From: an uncultured beta proteobacterium | GTDB lineage: Bacteria > Pseudomonadota > Gammaproteobacteria > Burkholderiales > SG8-39 | DNA: 39,977 bases | Assembly (NCBI GenBank): GCA_902826155.1 | Contig: CADEDU010000013.1 | Location: 1 to 39,977 of the forward strand | Direction: 5' to 3' | Part shown: positions 1-9,997 of the stretch, piece by piece | How the letters are laid out: the number at the start of each line of letters is the position of its first letter | Numbering within the stretch: the stretch's first letter is position 1 | The notes under the pieces: model-generated | Databases searched by the model: none | The model's input: the letters and a program-made list of their open reading frames with translations, nothing else | What the model was told of the DNA's origin: nothing | Program-made: the position numbers and the translations under genes

Positions 1-722
1 TCCTCGAGCACCTTCTGGTGCCGGCGCTGCACCGAGCAGTCGCGCTCGAACAGGTGGACGCAATTACCGTGGCGATCGGCGAACACCTGGATTTCGATGT
101 GGCGCGGGCGCGTGAGGTAGCGCTCGATCAGCACCTTGTCGTCGCCGAACGCCGCCAACGCTTCGCGCTTGCAACCGGCCAGCGCATCGTTGAACTCGTT
201 GCGTGATTGCACGACGCGCATGCCTTTGCCGCCACCTCCGGCAGAAGGCTTGAGCAGCACCGGGTAGCCGATGCGATCGGCATGCGCGATCAACGTGGCG
301 GCATCCTGCTCATCGCCGTGGAAGCCGGGCACCAGCGGCACGCCGGCGTCTTCCATGATTTTCTTGGCCGCGCTCTTGGAGCCCATGGCACGGATCGCAC
401 TTGCCGGCGGACCGATGAAAACGACCCCCGCGCGTTCGCAAGCTGCTGCGAATTCCTCGTTCTCGGAGAGAAATCCGTAGCCTGGATGAATCGCCTGGGC
501 GTCCGACTCGCGCGCCACGGCGATGATGCGCTCCAGATTGAGATAGCTTTCGCGCGCCGCTGCCGGCCCCACGCAGTACGCGGCGTCGGCCATGGCCACG
601 TGCATCGCGCCGGCGTCAGGCTCGGAGTAGATCGCAATCGTGCGGATGCCAAGCCGCCGTGCCGTGCGCATGACGCGACAGGCGATCTCGCCGCGATTGG
701 CCACAAGAATCGTGTTGAACAT
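1..722 (-). CDS. liuD: Methylcrotonyl-CoA carboxylase, biotin-carboxylase (alpha) subunit, 5' part only
   Basis: This is the N-terminal 240 codons of the biotin-carrying subunit of 3-methylcrotonyl-CoA carboxylase, which carboxylates biotin with ATP and bicarbonate in leucine breakdown. The start reads [17 protein letters not shown], the classic biotin carboxylase opening. Further in are the GYGFLSEN motif and the glycine-rich ATP-grasp loop [11 protein letters not shown]. The rest of the ATP-grasp domain and the C-terminal biotinyl domain lie beyond the window edge. It follows liuC by 12 bases and liuB before that, so it is the last visible gene of one operon. On its own this N-terminus could belong to a propionyl-, acetyl- or geranyl-CoA carboxylase. 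The methylcrotonyl assignment rests mainly on the neighbouring liuB and liuC. Confidence 0.9.
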   Translation of the reverse strand, partial: MFNTILVANRGEIACRVMRTARRLGIRTIAIYSEPDAGAMHVAMADAAYCVGPAAARESYLNLERIIAVARESDAQAIHPGYGFLSENEEFAAACERAGVVFIGPPASAIRAMGSKSAAKKIMEDAGVPLVPGFHGDEQDAATLIAHADRIGYPVLLKPSAGGGGKGMRVVQSRNEFNDALAGCKREALAAFGDDKVLIERYLTRPRHIEIQVFADRHGNCVHLFERDCSVQRRHQKVLE

Positions 723-734
723 GGCCTGTCTCGC

Positions 735-1544
735 TTAAGTCTGTGGATGCCAGCCCGGTTTGCGCTTGGCCAGGAACGCAGCGACGCCCTCCTTGCCTTC
801 CTTGGCGACGCGTGCGGCGGCCAGCAGTTTCGCCGACTTGCCGACCGTGGCGCGCGTCATCGGCCGATCAGGCAGTTCGCGCAGCCAGGCCTTGGCCGTC
901 GCTTGCGCGCCGGGTGCGCCTTGCACAAGTTCGCCGAGCAACGCGTTGACCGTGGCATCGAGCTCACCTTCCTGAACCAGTTCGTGGACCAGACCGAGCC
1001 GGTACGCTTCGGCAGCAGCGAATCGCTCCCCGGTGAGCACGTATCGACGAGCCTGGCGCGCGCCGATGGTACGCACGAGATACGGGCTGATGGTCGCGGC
1101 GTTCAGGCCGACGCGCACTTCGCTCGCTGAGAACACCGTGTCGGAGGAGGCGATTGCGATGTCGGCGGCTGCGACAAGCCCCAACCCGCCCGCGATCGCC
1201 ATGCCGTGCACGCGTGCGAGCGTCGGCTTGGGCAGCGCATCGAGGCTCGCCAGCATCGACGCGTAGGCCAGCGTGTCGCGCTCGTTGTCGCGCGGCTTCA
1301 GTTTGGCCGCGCGCTGCAGCCAGGCCATGTCGGCGCCGGCGCAGAACACCGGGCCACGGCCGGCGATCACCACCGCGCGCACGTTGCGATCGGCACCGAG
1401 CTGATCGAATGCCCGCTGCAGCTCGGCGATCATGACTTCGTCGAATACATTGCGGCGCTGCGGCCGGTTGAGCCACACCACGCCCACCGACTGCGCGATC
1501 GAGACTTCGATCGTCGAGTAGGCGCGAGTAGAGGATTTCGCCAT
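735..1544 (-). CDS. liuC: Methylglutaconyl-CoA hydratase (enoyl-CoA hydratase family)
   Basis: A 269-residue crotonase-fold protein, the usual length for the family. It would hydrate 3-methylglutaconyl-CoA to HMG-CoA, the step after methylcrotonyl-CoA carboxylase. Visible hallmarks are the CoA-binding/oxyanion stretches CAGADMAWLQRA (about residues 71-82) and GMAIAGGLGLVAAADIAIA, followed by SEVRVGLNAATISPYL, which carries the catalytic glutamate and resembles LiuC more than generic crotonases. The start at MAKSSTRAYST is chosen because it lies 7 bases after the liuB stop. A longer in-frame reading would overlap liuB and starts with non-homologous, arginine-rich sequence. Position between liuB and liuD supports the specific name; a broader enoyl-CoA hydratase is the alternative. 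Confidence 0.88.
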   Translation of the reverse strand: MAKSSTRAYSTIEVSIAQSVGVVWLNRPQRRNVFDEVMIAELQRAFDQLGADRNVRAVVIAGRGPVFCAGADMAWLQRAAKLKPRDNERDTLAYASMLASLDALPKPTLARVHGMAIAGGLGLVAAADIAIASSDTVFSASEVRVGLNAATISPYLVRTIGARQARRYVLTGERFAAAEAYRLGLVHELVQEGELDATVNALLGELVQGAPGAQATAKAWLRELPDRPMTRATVGKSAKLLAAARVAKEGKEGVAAFLAKRKPGWHPQT

Positions 1545-1551
1545 GGCCGAA

Positions 1552-3159
<1,608 letters not shown>

Positions 3160-3186
3160 GAAAACGGTCTATGACTGGTTGAGCGT

Positions 3187-3672
3187 TCAGGCGGGCGGCA
3201 CCGCCGCGGCCTTGCCTTGCAGGTACAGCCAGGCGCCGGCCATCGCGATCGGAATCGTGCAGATCAGCCCCACCAGGCGGACCCAGAACATCGAGCTGTC
3301 GCCTTCGCCAGCCTGCAGCAGCACTTCGCCGGTGAGCAGCGACAGCAGACCGGTGAGGAACGCCAGCCGCAGCTCCGAATAGTTGGCGATGCGCGCGGTG
3401 ACATAGCCGCCGAGCGCGGTGAATCCCATGCCGAACACCAGCCCGAGCATCTGCCAGCCACCGGAGCGCTCCAGCGCGGCAAGCGCGGCCGGGCTCGATC
3501 CGGCAATGGCTCCTGCGAGCAGCGCGAGAACGGTGCTCGCGAACACGATCGTGCCGCCGATGTCGGCGAGCCAACCGAAAAACACGGCGCGCCACGGCGA
3601 ACCGCGACGATTGCGCGGGTCGCGATCATCGACTTTCGCGCCCGGCGGGGCATACGGATTGTTGTTGCTCAT
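3187..3672 (-). CDS. Small integral membrane protein of unknown function in the liu operon
   Basis: A 161-residue protein beginning MSNNNPYAPPGAKVDDRD, a proline-rich cytoplasmic-type N-terminus (the NPYAPP opening recurs in small membrane proteins), then a basic stretch and about four hydrophobic segments: roughly residues 31-51, 69-92, 101-118 and 130-150. I recognise no catalytic motif. The start is placed at this methionine because the longer in-frame reading is arginine- and proline-rich with no hydrophobic or conserved character. It is 27 bases upstream of liuB on the same strand, so it is probably co-transcribed, but membership of the pathway is not implied by any motif. Confidence 0.8.
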   Translation of the reverse strand: MSNNNPYAPPGAKVDDRDPRNRRGSPWRAVFFGWLADIGGTIVFASTVLALLAGAIAGSSPAALAALERSGGWQMLGLVFGMGFTALGGYVTARIANYSELRLAFLTGLLSLLTGEVLLQAGEGDSSMFWVRLVGLICTIPIAMAGAWLYLQGKAAAVPPA

Positions 3673-4035
3673 TGGGCGGACGGGGCGGTGGGTCGAACGG
3701 GCCCGTCCATCGTTGGCGCCCGGCATCGAGCGCGAGGGGTTTGCGAGGCGAGCAAGTCGCGGATTCTACCCCGCGGCCCACTACCCCAGCGTGCTTCGGC
3801 AATGCTTCCCCCGCGTGACGGCAGCACCGGGCCGATGCGAACTTGTACACGCCGGCTTGCGCGCCACGGCCAAGATGGCCTGGTGAACCTCGCGGGCGTG
3901 AACATTGACCTGCTTGCCTCACCACGCCTGGCACAACAATGCGCGCCGTCTGCGCACCAGAGTTGCGGGCGTGCAATGGACCGAACCTGTCCACGCATGC
4001 CGCGCGATCACACTACAAAAGTACGAGCGTCCGCG
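3673..4035. other. Intergenic region between two divergent small membrane-protein genes
   Basis: About 360 bases separate the divergent starts. I see no RNA gene, strong palindrome or convincing promoter consensus. Open frames here are short and lack codon-position bias. The right half is somewhat less GC-rich than the flanks. It presumably holds the promoters of both small genes. Confidence 0.5.
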
Positions 4036-4344
4036 ATGACTTCCCTTTCCAAATCCCTGGCACCGTCCACACGCGTCGTCACCAGCGCTTTCTTTCTGGT
4101 TCTCGCGGCCGTGGCGATCACTGCGGCGACGGTGATCGTGTTCGAGTCGATCAAGCTGCACCGCTTTCATCCTGCCGTCTCCGCCACGACGGCGGTGACC
4201 TTCGGCCTGATGCTGACGTCGCTCAGCGGCGCGGTCCTGTCGGTCATCCTGCCGCCGCGCTCGGGCCGGGTCGTGCTGCTGGCAAGCGCGGTGATGTTTT
4301 TCGTCGGTGTGGCGCTGGCACTGATCTACGGCATCCGCGACTGA
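4036..4344 (+). CDS. Small hydrophobic membrane protein, unknown function
   Basis: A 102-residue protein with about three transmembrane segments: roughly residues 17-37, 49-68 and 77-97, ending LIYGIRD. G or C dominates third codon positions, as in the neighbouring real genes, and the hydrophobic pattern is regular; both suggest it is coding. No family motif is recognised. The start MTSLSKS is the methionine nearest the first membrane segment. An in-frame ATG 39 bases upstream is possible, and neither has a strong ribosome site. It converges on the thiolase gene with only 31 bases between the stops. Confidence 0.6.
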   Translation: MTSLSKSLAPSTRVVTSAFFLVLAAVAITAATVIVFESIKLHRFHPAVSATTAVTFGLMLTSLSGAVLSVILPPRSGRVVLLASAVMFFVGVALALIYGIRD

Positions 4345-4349
4345 GCGTT

Positions 4350-4373
4350 CGCGCCAGCGCGGCGCAAGGCGCG
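4350..4373. terminator. Possible bidirectional hairpin between convergent genes
   Basis: The arms CGCGCC and GGCGCG pair across a 12-base loop between the stop of the small membrane protein and the stop of the thiolase. There is no clear T-run, so a factor-independent role is uncertain. Confidence 0.3.
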
Positions 4374-4375
4374 CG

Positions 4376-5560
4376 TTACAGCAATTCGATCGCCATCGCG
4401 GTCGCCTCGCCGCCACCGATACACAGGCTCGCTACCCCGCGCTTACCACCGGTTTTGCGCAGCGCGCCGATCAGGGTGACCAGGATGCGCGCACCCGACG
4501 CACCGATCGGATGACCGAGCGCGCAGGCGCCGCCGTGAATGTTGACCTTCTCATGCGCGAGCTTGTGTTCGCGCATCGCGGCCATCGTTACCACCGCAAA
4601 GGCTTCGTTGATCTCGTACAGGTCGACCTGTTTGTCGGTCCACCCGGTCTTGTCGTACAGCTTCTTGATCGCACCTACCGGTGCGGTGGTGAACTGTGCC
4701 GGTGCCTGGGCGTGCGTGGTGTGTGCGTGGACCACGGCGAGTGGCTTCACGCCGAGGCGATCGGCGCTCGAGCGACGCATCATCACCAGGGCAGCGGCGC
4801 CATCGGAGATCGAGCTGGAGTTGGCGGCCGTCACGGTACCGTCCTTGCGGAACGCCGGCTTGAGCGTGGGGATCTTCTCGATGTTCGCTTTGAACGGTTG
4901 CTCGTCGCCTTCGATGAAGCGCTCGTCCTTGCCCGATTTGATCGCGAGCGGCGTCGTTTCCCAGGCGAACCAGCCCTGCTTGTTGGCCGCCTGCGCGCGT
5001 TCCAGCGAAGTGATCGCGAAATGGTCCTGCTCGGCGCGCGCGAACTGCATCGCGCCGGCGCAGTCTTCGGCGAAGGTGCCCATCAGCCGGCCTTTTTCGT
5101 AGGCGTCCTCCAGGCCGTCGAAGAACATGTGGTCGATCACCTGGTGATGGCCCATGCGATAGCCGTGGCGCGCTTTGGGCAGCAGATAAGGCGCGTTGGT
5201 CATCGATTCCATGCCGCCGGCGACCATGATGTCGTTGGTCCCCGCGGCGAGCAGATCGTGCGCGAGCATCGCCGCCTTCATGCCCGAGCCGCACATCTTG
5301 TTGATGGTGGTGCAGCCGGTGGCAAGTGGCAGCCCGGCGCCCAGCGACGCCTGCCGCGCAGGGGCCTGCCCCTGACCTGCCGGCAGCACGCAGCCCATGA
5401 TCACTTCATCGATCTGCTCGGGCTTCACACCGCAACGCTCGACGGCGGCGCGAATCGCCGCAGCCCCCAGCTCCGGCGCGGCGAATCCCTTGAGTTCGCC
5501 GTTGAACGCTCCCATCGGGGTGCGGACGGCGGCGGCGATGATGATCGGATCGTTCGGCAT
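4376..5560 (-). CDS. Acetyl-CoA C-acetyltransferase (thiolase)
   Basis: A 394-residue thiolase, full length for the type II biosynthetic/acetoacetyl-CoA class. It interconverts acetoacetyl-CoA and two acetyl-CoA. The nucleophilic cysteine is C90 in NKMCGSGMKA. The active-site histidine is H350 in CALGHPIGASGARI and the second cysteine is C380 in SLCIGGGEA. NEAF is also present. Upstream of the liu genes on the same strand, it would complete leucine breakdown by cleaving the acetoacetyl-CoA made from acetoacetate. A 700-base gap with a membrane-protein gene between does not prove a single transcript. AtoB or PhaA are both reasonable names; substrate length cannot be read from sequence alone. 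Confidence 0.93.
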   Translation of the reverse strand: MPNDPIIIAAAVRTPMGAFNGELKGFAAPELGAAAIRAAVERCGVKPEQIDEVIMGCVLPAGQGQAPARQASLGAGLPLATGCTTINKMCGSGMKAAMLAHDLLAAGTNDIMVAGGMESMTNAPYLLPKARHGYRMGHHQVIDHMFFDGLEDAYEKGRLMGTFAEDCAGAMQFARAEQDHFAITSLERAQAANKQGWFAWETTPLAIKSGKDERFIEGDEQPFKANIEKIPTLKPAFRKDGTVTAANSSSISDGAAALVMMRRSSADRLGVKPLAVVHAHTTHAQAPAQFTTAPVGAIKKLYDKTGWTDKQVDLYEINEAFAVVTMAAMREHKLAHEKVNIHGGACALGHPIGASGARILVTLIGALRKTGGKRGVASLCIGGGEATAMAIELL

Positions 5561-5792
5561 GATGGTCTCCAGGTGAGCAATCGTTGGCGACGGAGCTGGC
5601 GCGCGGCAGGGCGGTCACTCTATGAGCGGGCAGCCACAGGCGTCAATGCCGCGGGTTGTCCGTCCATGACGAGCACGCGGATTTCGATAGGATGAGGCGG
5701 TCGCGAGTCTTGCTAGTGGCGCAAGGCGCGAGGTGCGGCGGATCGATCTGCGACAATGGCCGTCCTTCTGCAACGGCATGCGCACTGCAACG

Positions 5793-6827
5793 ATGGCCGA
5801 TCCCGCCGCCTTGCGTTACCCGACTGAAACGCCGCCCGAACCCGCCCAGGTGCTGCCGATCGCGCCCGGCGTACGCTGGGTGCGCATGCCGCTGCCTTTC
5901 GCGCTCAACCACATCAATCTGTGGCTGCTCGACGACGGCGATCGCGTCGTGATGGTCGATTGCGGCATCGGCGATGAGCCCACGCGCGCGCTTTGGAATC
6001 AGCTGCTGCCCGGCGAGTTGCGCGGCCGATCGGTGTCGCGCGTGATGGTTACGCATCTGCACCCCGACCACGCCGGCAACGCGCGCTGGTTGAGCGAGCG
6101 CTTTGCCGCGACGTTCCACATCTCGCAGGGCGACTACCTGATGGCGCATGCGTGGATCGGCCAGTCGGCCGGCTACGCCGTGGCGCGACTGGTCAAGCTG
6201 TTCCGCGATCACGGCCTGGGCGACGAGTGGCTGGCACACATCGACCTGTATCGCGGTGATGCGTATCGGCGCGGGGTGCCGGAGTTTCCCGAAGCGTATC
6301 GACGCTTGATCGATGGCGACACGCTCTCGATCGACGGCGAGCGCTGGCATGTCATCATGGGCTACGGCCACGCGCCCGAGCACGCATCGTTCTTCTGCCC
6401 GGCGCGAAAGTTGTTGATCTCGGGTGACATGGTGCTGCCTCGCATCAGCACCAACGTGTCGGTGTCGGCGGTCAATCCCGACGGTAATCCGCTCAAACGC
6501 TTCATCGATTCGGTCAAGCGGATGCGCGAGTTGCCCGATGACACGCTGGTGCTGCCCTCGCACGGCTTGCCGTTCTACGGGCTGCATGAGCGCGTGCGCC
6601 AGCTGGTCGATCATCACGATGCGCGCTTTGCCGAGCTGGAGGAGGCGTGCGTTGCGCCGCACACCGCGGCCGAGCTGATTCCGACCTTATTTCGACGCAA
6701 GCTCGATGCGCACGGCGTGTTCTTCGCGATGGGCGAAACGTTGGCGCATCTCAACTATCTGGTCGAAGCAGGCCGCGTCGAGCGCATCGTGGATGCCGAG
6801 GGGCGCCAGCGCTTTATCCGCAAGTAG
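5793..6827 (+). CDS. Metallo-beta-lactamase-fold hydrolase
   Basis: A 344-residue MBL-fold protein. The zinc-binding motif THLHPDHAG gives H88, H90, D92 and H93. Later metal ligands fit GYGHAPEHASFF, the aspartate of LLISGDMVLP, and the histidine of LPSHGLPFYG. After the core comes a helical C-terminal region (ELEEACVAPHTAAELIPTLF and onward) of the kind seen in LACTB2-like and related hydrolases, ending in a winged-helix-like NYLVEAGRVERI segment. Such enzymes cleave thioesters, lactones or phosphodiesters, and the substrate is not evident here. Start choice is uncertain: MADPAALRY is used, with another ATG 15 bases upstream and no clear ribosome site for either. It diverges from the thiolase gene across about 230 bases. 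Confidence 0.88.
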   Translation: MADPAALRYPTETPPEPAQVLPIAPGVRWVRMPLPFALNHINLWLLDDGDRVVMVDCGIGDEPTRALWNQLLPGELRGRSVSRVMVTHLHPDHAGNARWLSERFAATFHISQGDYLMAHAWIGQSAGYAVARLVKLFRDHGLGDEWLAHIDLYRGDAYRRGVPEFPEAYRRLIDGDTLSIDGERWHVIMGYGHAPEHASFFCPARKLLISGDMVLPRISTNVSVSAVNPDGNPLKRFIDSVKRMRELPDDTLVLPSHGLPFYGLHERVRQLVDHHDARFAELEEACVAPHTAAELIPTLFRRKLDAHGVFFAMGETLAHLNYLVEAGRVERIVDAEGRQRFIRK

Positions 6828-6893
6828 TCGCGCGCAACCGCAGAGACCCGCGCGGGCCACAGAACCGCGCACGGACAACGGCTACGCGTAGCG

Positions 6894-6917
6894 CGACGCC
6901 GGCATGGTGCGGCGTCG
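6894..6917. terminator. Bidirectional hairpin terminator between convergent genes
   Basis: A perfect 8-base stem (CGACGCCG with CGGCGTCG) encloses an 8-base loop midway between the hydrolase stop and the stop of the oppositely oriented substrate-binding-like gene. The plus-strand side is followed by GCCGTTTC, a weak T-tract. Confidence 0.6.
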
Positions 6918-6923
6918 GCCGTT

Positions 6924-7763
6924 TCAGCCCAGCGAACGCCGCAGCGTCGGCAGGTATTCCAAGCCGCGGATGGCACGGCTGCCGTACCAGGAAGTCATCT
7001 CGCCATCGATGAGCGACACCGGCTTGTCGCGCAGCGCCGGCATGACCGACAACTCCGCCACGTGGTGGTCGCGAAATCGATACGGCTCGCTCGACAGCAG
7101 CATCCGATCGATGCAAGCCAGCAATGCATCATCGAGGGCGATTTCCGGGTAGCGGTGTGCACCGGCCGATGTGTTCGCGGCCGCCGTGGCGATCGCGGGC
7201 TCCACGGTCTCCCAACCCACCAGCGCAAGCGTGCGCGAAATGTAGGTGTCGCGCGACACCGTCATCCACGGATCGCGCCAGATCAGATACAGCACGCGCT
7301 CGGCGGGGAACTCGCGTGCACCGTCGCGACACGCCGCCAGCGCGACCTCGAATCGTTCGATTAACGCATGGGCTTCTGGTTCGCGCCGGAAGATTCCGCC
7401 CAGCAACCGATAAAGCGCGATGTTGTCCTGCGGCGCGTTGGGATGGGTCACGATCACGTTGGGAACGAACCGGCGCAAGGCGTCGGCCGTCTCGCGCCGG
7501 TTCTCATCGATGTTGACGACCACGTGCGTGGGATTGAGCGCGCGCACCTTGTCGAGATCGACATCCTTGGTGCCGCCGACCTTGGCGATATGCCGCACCG
7601 ACTCACCCGGGTGGATGCAAAAGCCGGTGCGGCCCACCAGCTGTCCGGTCAGTCCCAGCTCGCAGATCAGTTCGGTAATCGAGGGCACCAGCGACACGAT
7701 GCGAGGCGTCGCCTCGACCGGCGTATGCGCATGGCCGATCGCATCGACGATCGCGCTGTCCAC
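6924..7763 (-). CDS. BtuF-like helical-backbone substrate-binding protein without signal peptide
   Basis: A 279-residue protein of the class III periplasmic-binding fold used for cobalamin, haem and siderophores. The opening lobe RIVSLVPSITELICELGL and the LVGRTGFCIHP, VGGTKDVDLDKVRALNPTHVVV and LYLIWRDPWMTV segments match this family. It begins with GTG, 18 bases after the SDR stop, and goes straight into the first lobe with no hydrophobic leader, so it should be cytoplasmic unless the start is wrong; upstream sequence offers no room for a signal peptide without overlapping the SDR gene. No permease or ATPase gene is nearby. It is the last gene of the argS-led run. A cobalamin-binding role is a family-based guess. 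Confidence 0.85.
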   Translation of the reverse strand: MDSAIVDAIGHAHTPVEATPRIVSLVPSITELICELGLTGQLVGRTGFCIHPGESVRHIAKVGGTKDVDLDKVRALNPTHVVVNIDENRRETADALRRFVPNVIVTHPNAPQDNIALYRLLGGIFRREPEAHALIERFEVALAACRDGAREFPAERVLYLIWRDPWMTVSRDTYISRTLALVGWETVEPAIATAAANTSAGAHRYPEIALDDALLACIDRMLLSSEPYRFRDHHVAELSVMPALRDKPVSLIDGEMTSWYGSRAIRGLEYLPTLRRSLG

Positions 7764-7781
7764 GGTGTGCGCGACGTCAGT

Positions 7782-8549
7782 CTAGGTCGGCAGGTTGCGC
7801 CGCTTGTGCGGAGCGTGCGCGAACAACCGGTCGTACAGCCAGATCGGCATGCGACGCAGGAAAAAGCCGACGATGCCCATCTGCCAGGGAATCACCACGC
7901 AACTGCGCTGCTGCGCGATCGCGTGCGCGAACCGGCGTGCGGCTTCGTCCACCGGCAGCTTGAATGGCATCGGGTACTCGTTGACCTGCGTCATCGGCGT
8001 ATCGATGTAGCCGGGGCAGATCGTGCACACCGCGACGCCGGAGCCGCGCAGTTCCAGGCGCAGCGATTCGAGCCACGTGATCGCCGCGGATTTCGACGCC
8101 GAATACGCAGCGGAGCCGGGCAAACCGCGAAACCCCGCAACACTGGCGATCCCGACGATCGTTCCGCTGCCCCGTTCACGCATTGGGTTGATGAACGGTT
8201 GCACAGTGGCGGCCAAGCCGACGACGTTGGTGCGCAACACGCGCTCCAGCACCGGGACGTCGCTTTCTTCACCGCCTAGCGTGCCCACCGAGATGCCGGC
8301 GTTGGCGATGACGATGTCGGGAACGCCGTGACGCGACGAGAACGCGGCAGCGGCCTCCCGCATGGCCGGAGGATCGGCGACATCGGCCGCATAGATGCCG
8401 ACCGGCACGTCGAGCGTCGCAGCCAGCTTCTCCAGTTCGGCGGCGCGGCGTCCGACCAGACCGAGTGTTGCACCTTGCCCCGCGTAGAAGCGAGCCAGGG
8501 CCGCACCGATTCCGGATGTGGCGCCCGTGATGAAGACTCGGAGCGACAT
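7782..8549 (-). CDS. Short-chain dehydrogenase/reductase
   Basis: A 255-residue classical SDR, an NAD(P)-dependent oxidoreductase. The cofactor loop is TGATSGIGAALA near the N-terminus, NAG occurs in VIANAGIS, the catalytic serine lies in GIASVAGFRG, and the YSASK motif supplies tyrosine and lysine. PGYIDTPM follows, as usual. The C-terminal 40 residues are hydrophobic and basic (IVGFFLRRMPIWLYDRLF), suggesting contact with the membrane. The substrate is unknown. It sits 110 bases downstream of dsbA; an SDR at this place after argS-SPOR-dsbA is a linkage I recall from betaproteobacteria. Confidence 0.93.
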   Translation of the reverse strand: MSLRVFITGATSGIGAALARFYAGQGATLGLVGRRAAELEKLAATLDVPVGIYAADVADPPAMREAAAAFSSRHGVPDIVIANAGISVGTLGGEESDVPVLERVLRTNVVGLAATVQPFINPMRERGSGTIVGIASVAGFRGLPGSAAYSASKSAAITWLESLRLELRGSGVAVCTICPGYIDTPMTQVNEYPMPFKLPVDEAARRFAHAIAQQRSCVVIPWQMGIVGFFLRRMPIWLYDRLFAHAPHKRRNLPT

Positions 8550-8659
8550 GGTCGGCGCGGATCAGAGGCGCCCGGCGAAGGGGGCGATCGAAGCGGTCGG
8601 GGCGCGCGGGTTCAAGCCGTGGCAGATCCCGCGCCTGCGCTGGCGGTCGACGCCGGGCG

Positions 8660-9286
8660 CTACTTCACGCCGCCCTTGCGAACCAGCTCGACGAAGTGAT
8701 CGACATTGGCGAGCTGTTTGGCCGGATTCGATTGCGCTGCTACCACGTAGCGCCCTTGCACCGCGATTGCCGGTACGCCGTCGAACTTGAATGAGTTGGT
8801 GAGCTGTACCGCGCGGCGCACCTTGCTTTCGACCGCGAACGACTTGGCGGTCGCGTTGTATTTCTCCGGCGAGACGCCGTTCTTCGACAGCCATGCCTCC
8901 ATCTGCGAGGCAGCGCTGTACTTCAGGTTGTCTTTGTGGATCGCATCGAAGAACGGCTTGTGCAGGCGTTCGAGCTGACCCATCGCCTCGAGCGCGTAGT
9001 GCACGCGTGCGGCGGCTTCCCAGTTCTGATTGAAGATCGCCGGTACGCGCCGGAACACGACGTCGGACGGCAGCTTCTTCGCCCACTCCTCGACGTGGGG
9101 CTCGAGGTGATGGCAGTGCGGACAGCCGTACCAGAAGAACTCCAGCACCTCGATCTTGCCGGGCGAATCGGTGGCGAGCGGCGGCGAGAGCTCGATGTAG
9201 TCCTTCCCCTTTTGCATGTCCTGGGCCTGCACGGCGACGGCTCCCAGCAGGCTCAACATCAACGCGGCAAACAAGCGAACGATCAT
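8660..9286 (-). CDS. dsbA: Thiol:disulfide interchange protein DsbA
   Basis: A 208-residue periplasmic thioredoxin-fold oxidase that introduces disulfide bonds into exported proteins. The N-terminus MIVRLFAALMLSLLGAVAVQA is a Sec signal peptide with cleavage expected after AQA. The active site CPHC is at residues 55-58 in FWYGCPHCHHLEP. The cis-proline loop is in FDGVPAIAVQG. Length matches DsbA. It begins 10 bases after the SPOR-protein stop, so the two are very likely co-transcribed. Its membrane partner DsbB is not in the window. Confidence 0.95.
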   Translation of the reverse strand: MIVRLFAALMLSLLGAVAVQAQDMQKGKDYIELSPPLATDSPGKIEVLEFFWYGCPHCHHLEPHVEEWAKKLPSDVVFRRVPAIFNQNWEAAARVHYALEAMGQLERLHKPFFDAIHKDNLKYSAASQMEAWLSKNGVSPEKYNATAKSFAVESKVRRAVQLTNSFKFDGVPAIAVQGRYVVAAQSNPAKQLANVDHFVELVRKGGVK

Positions 9287-9296
9287 GGACCGGCTC

Positions 9297-9986
9297 CTAC
9301 TCTCTTACTTTCAGCAAGGTGGCATCGACACCGGCCTGGGCCAACTGGCCGCGCACGGCGTTGATGTCGCGCAGACTTCGATAGGGGCCGAGCCGAACCC
9401 GATACCACGTGCCCTTGTCGGGCAACGAAGCCGGTTCGATGCTGGCCTGCAGCCCCAGTAACGCAAGCTTGGCCTTTACGTTGTCGGCATCGACCGGGTT
9501 CTGGAACGAACCCGCCTGAATGACATACAGATCGCGCGTGAGTTCGCCGGCTTTGCCGGCATCCTGTGACTTTGCACCGGCATCGGCCGGAACGGGCTTG
9601 TCGAGCTGATCAGCGCGTTCGGCGCGTGCGATCTTTTCCGCTTTGGAGGTGTTGGCGGCGGTGTCAGGTACCGGGCCACTGGGTGCGCCGGGCACGGCTT
9701 CCTGACCGGGGAGGATCTTGTAGAAATCGAGCTTGGGCTTATCGTTGCGCTCGACCGGCGCGGCCGCTTTCGCGGCGTCGGCGCGCTGCTGCTTCGGCGC
9801 CTGCTCCGAGGGCGAAGCCCGATCACCGGCCTTGGACTTGCTCACGAACGGCAGCGGCGATTTCATCATGTACACCGCGATTGCCGCGGCGATCAGGAAG
9901 CCGAGCAGCAGACCGATGAAGATCCCGAAGAGGGTGCTGCCGAAGTTCGCGCCTTGACGTTTCGGGCGAGGCTTATAGTCGTTCAT
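9297..9986 (-). CDS. SPOR-domain cell-division protein, FtsN-like
   Basis: A 229-residue bitopic membrane protein. A short basic cytoplasmic tail (MNDYKPRPKRQGANFG) leads into one transmembrane helix, about residues 20-42. A long alanine-, lysine- and proline-rich periplasmic linker follows, and the C-terminal 75 residues form a SPOR domain (LYVIQAGSFQNPVDADNVKAKL onward). SPOR domains bind denuded glycan strands at the division septum, and this architecture is that of FtsN. The start is the methionine 11 bases after the argS stop; a longer reading overlaps argS. Positioned between argS and dsbA. Sequence similarity to E. coli FtsN outside the SPOR domain is not visible, so the name is kept general. 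Confidence 0.88.
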   Translation of the reverse strand: MNDYKPRPKRQGANFGSTLFGIFIGLLLGFLIAAAIAVYMMKSPLPFVSKSKAGDRASPSEQAPKQQRADAAKAAAPVERNDKPKLDFYKILPGQEAVPGAPSGPVPDTAANTSKAEKIARAERADQLDKPVPADAGAKSQDAGKAGELTRDLYVIQAGSFQNPVDADNVKAKLALLGLQASIEPASLPDKGTWYRVRLGPYRSLRDINAVRGQLAQAGVDATLLKVRE

Positions 9987-9997
9987 CGACGCTCTAG

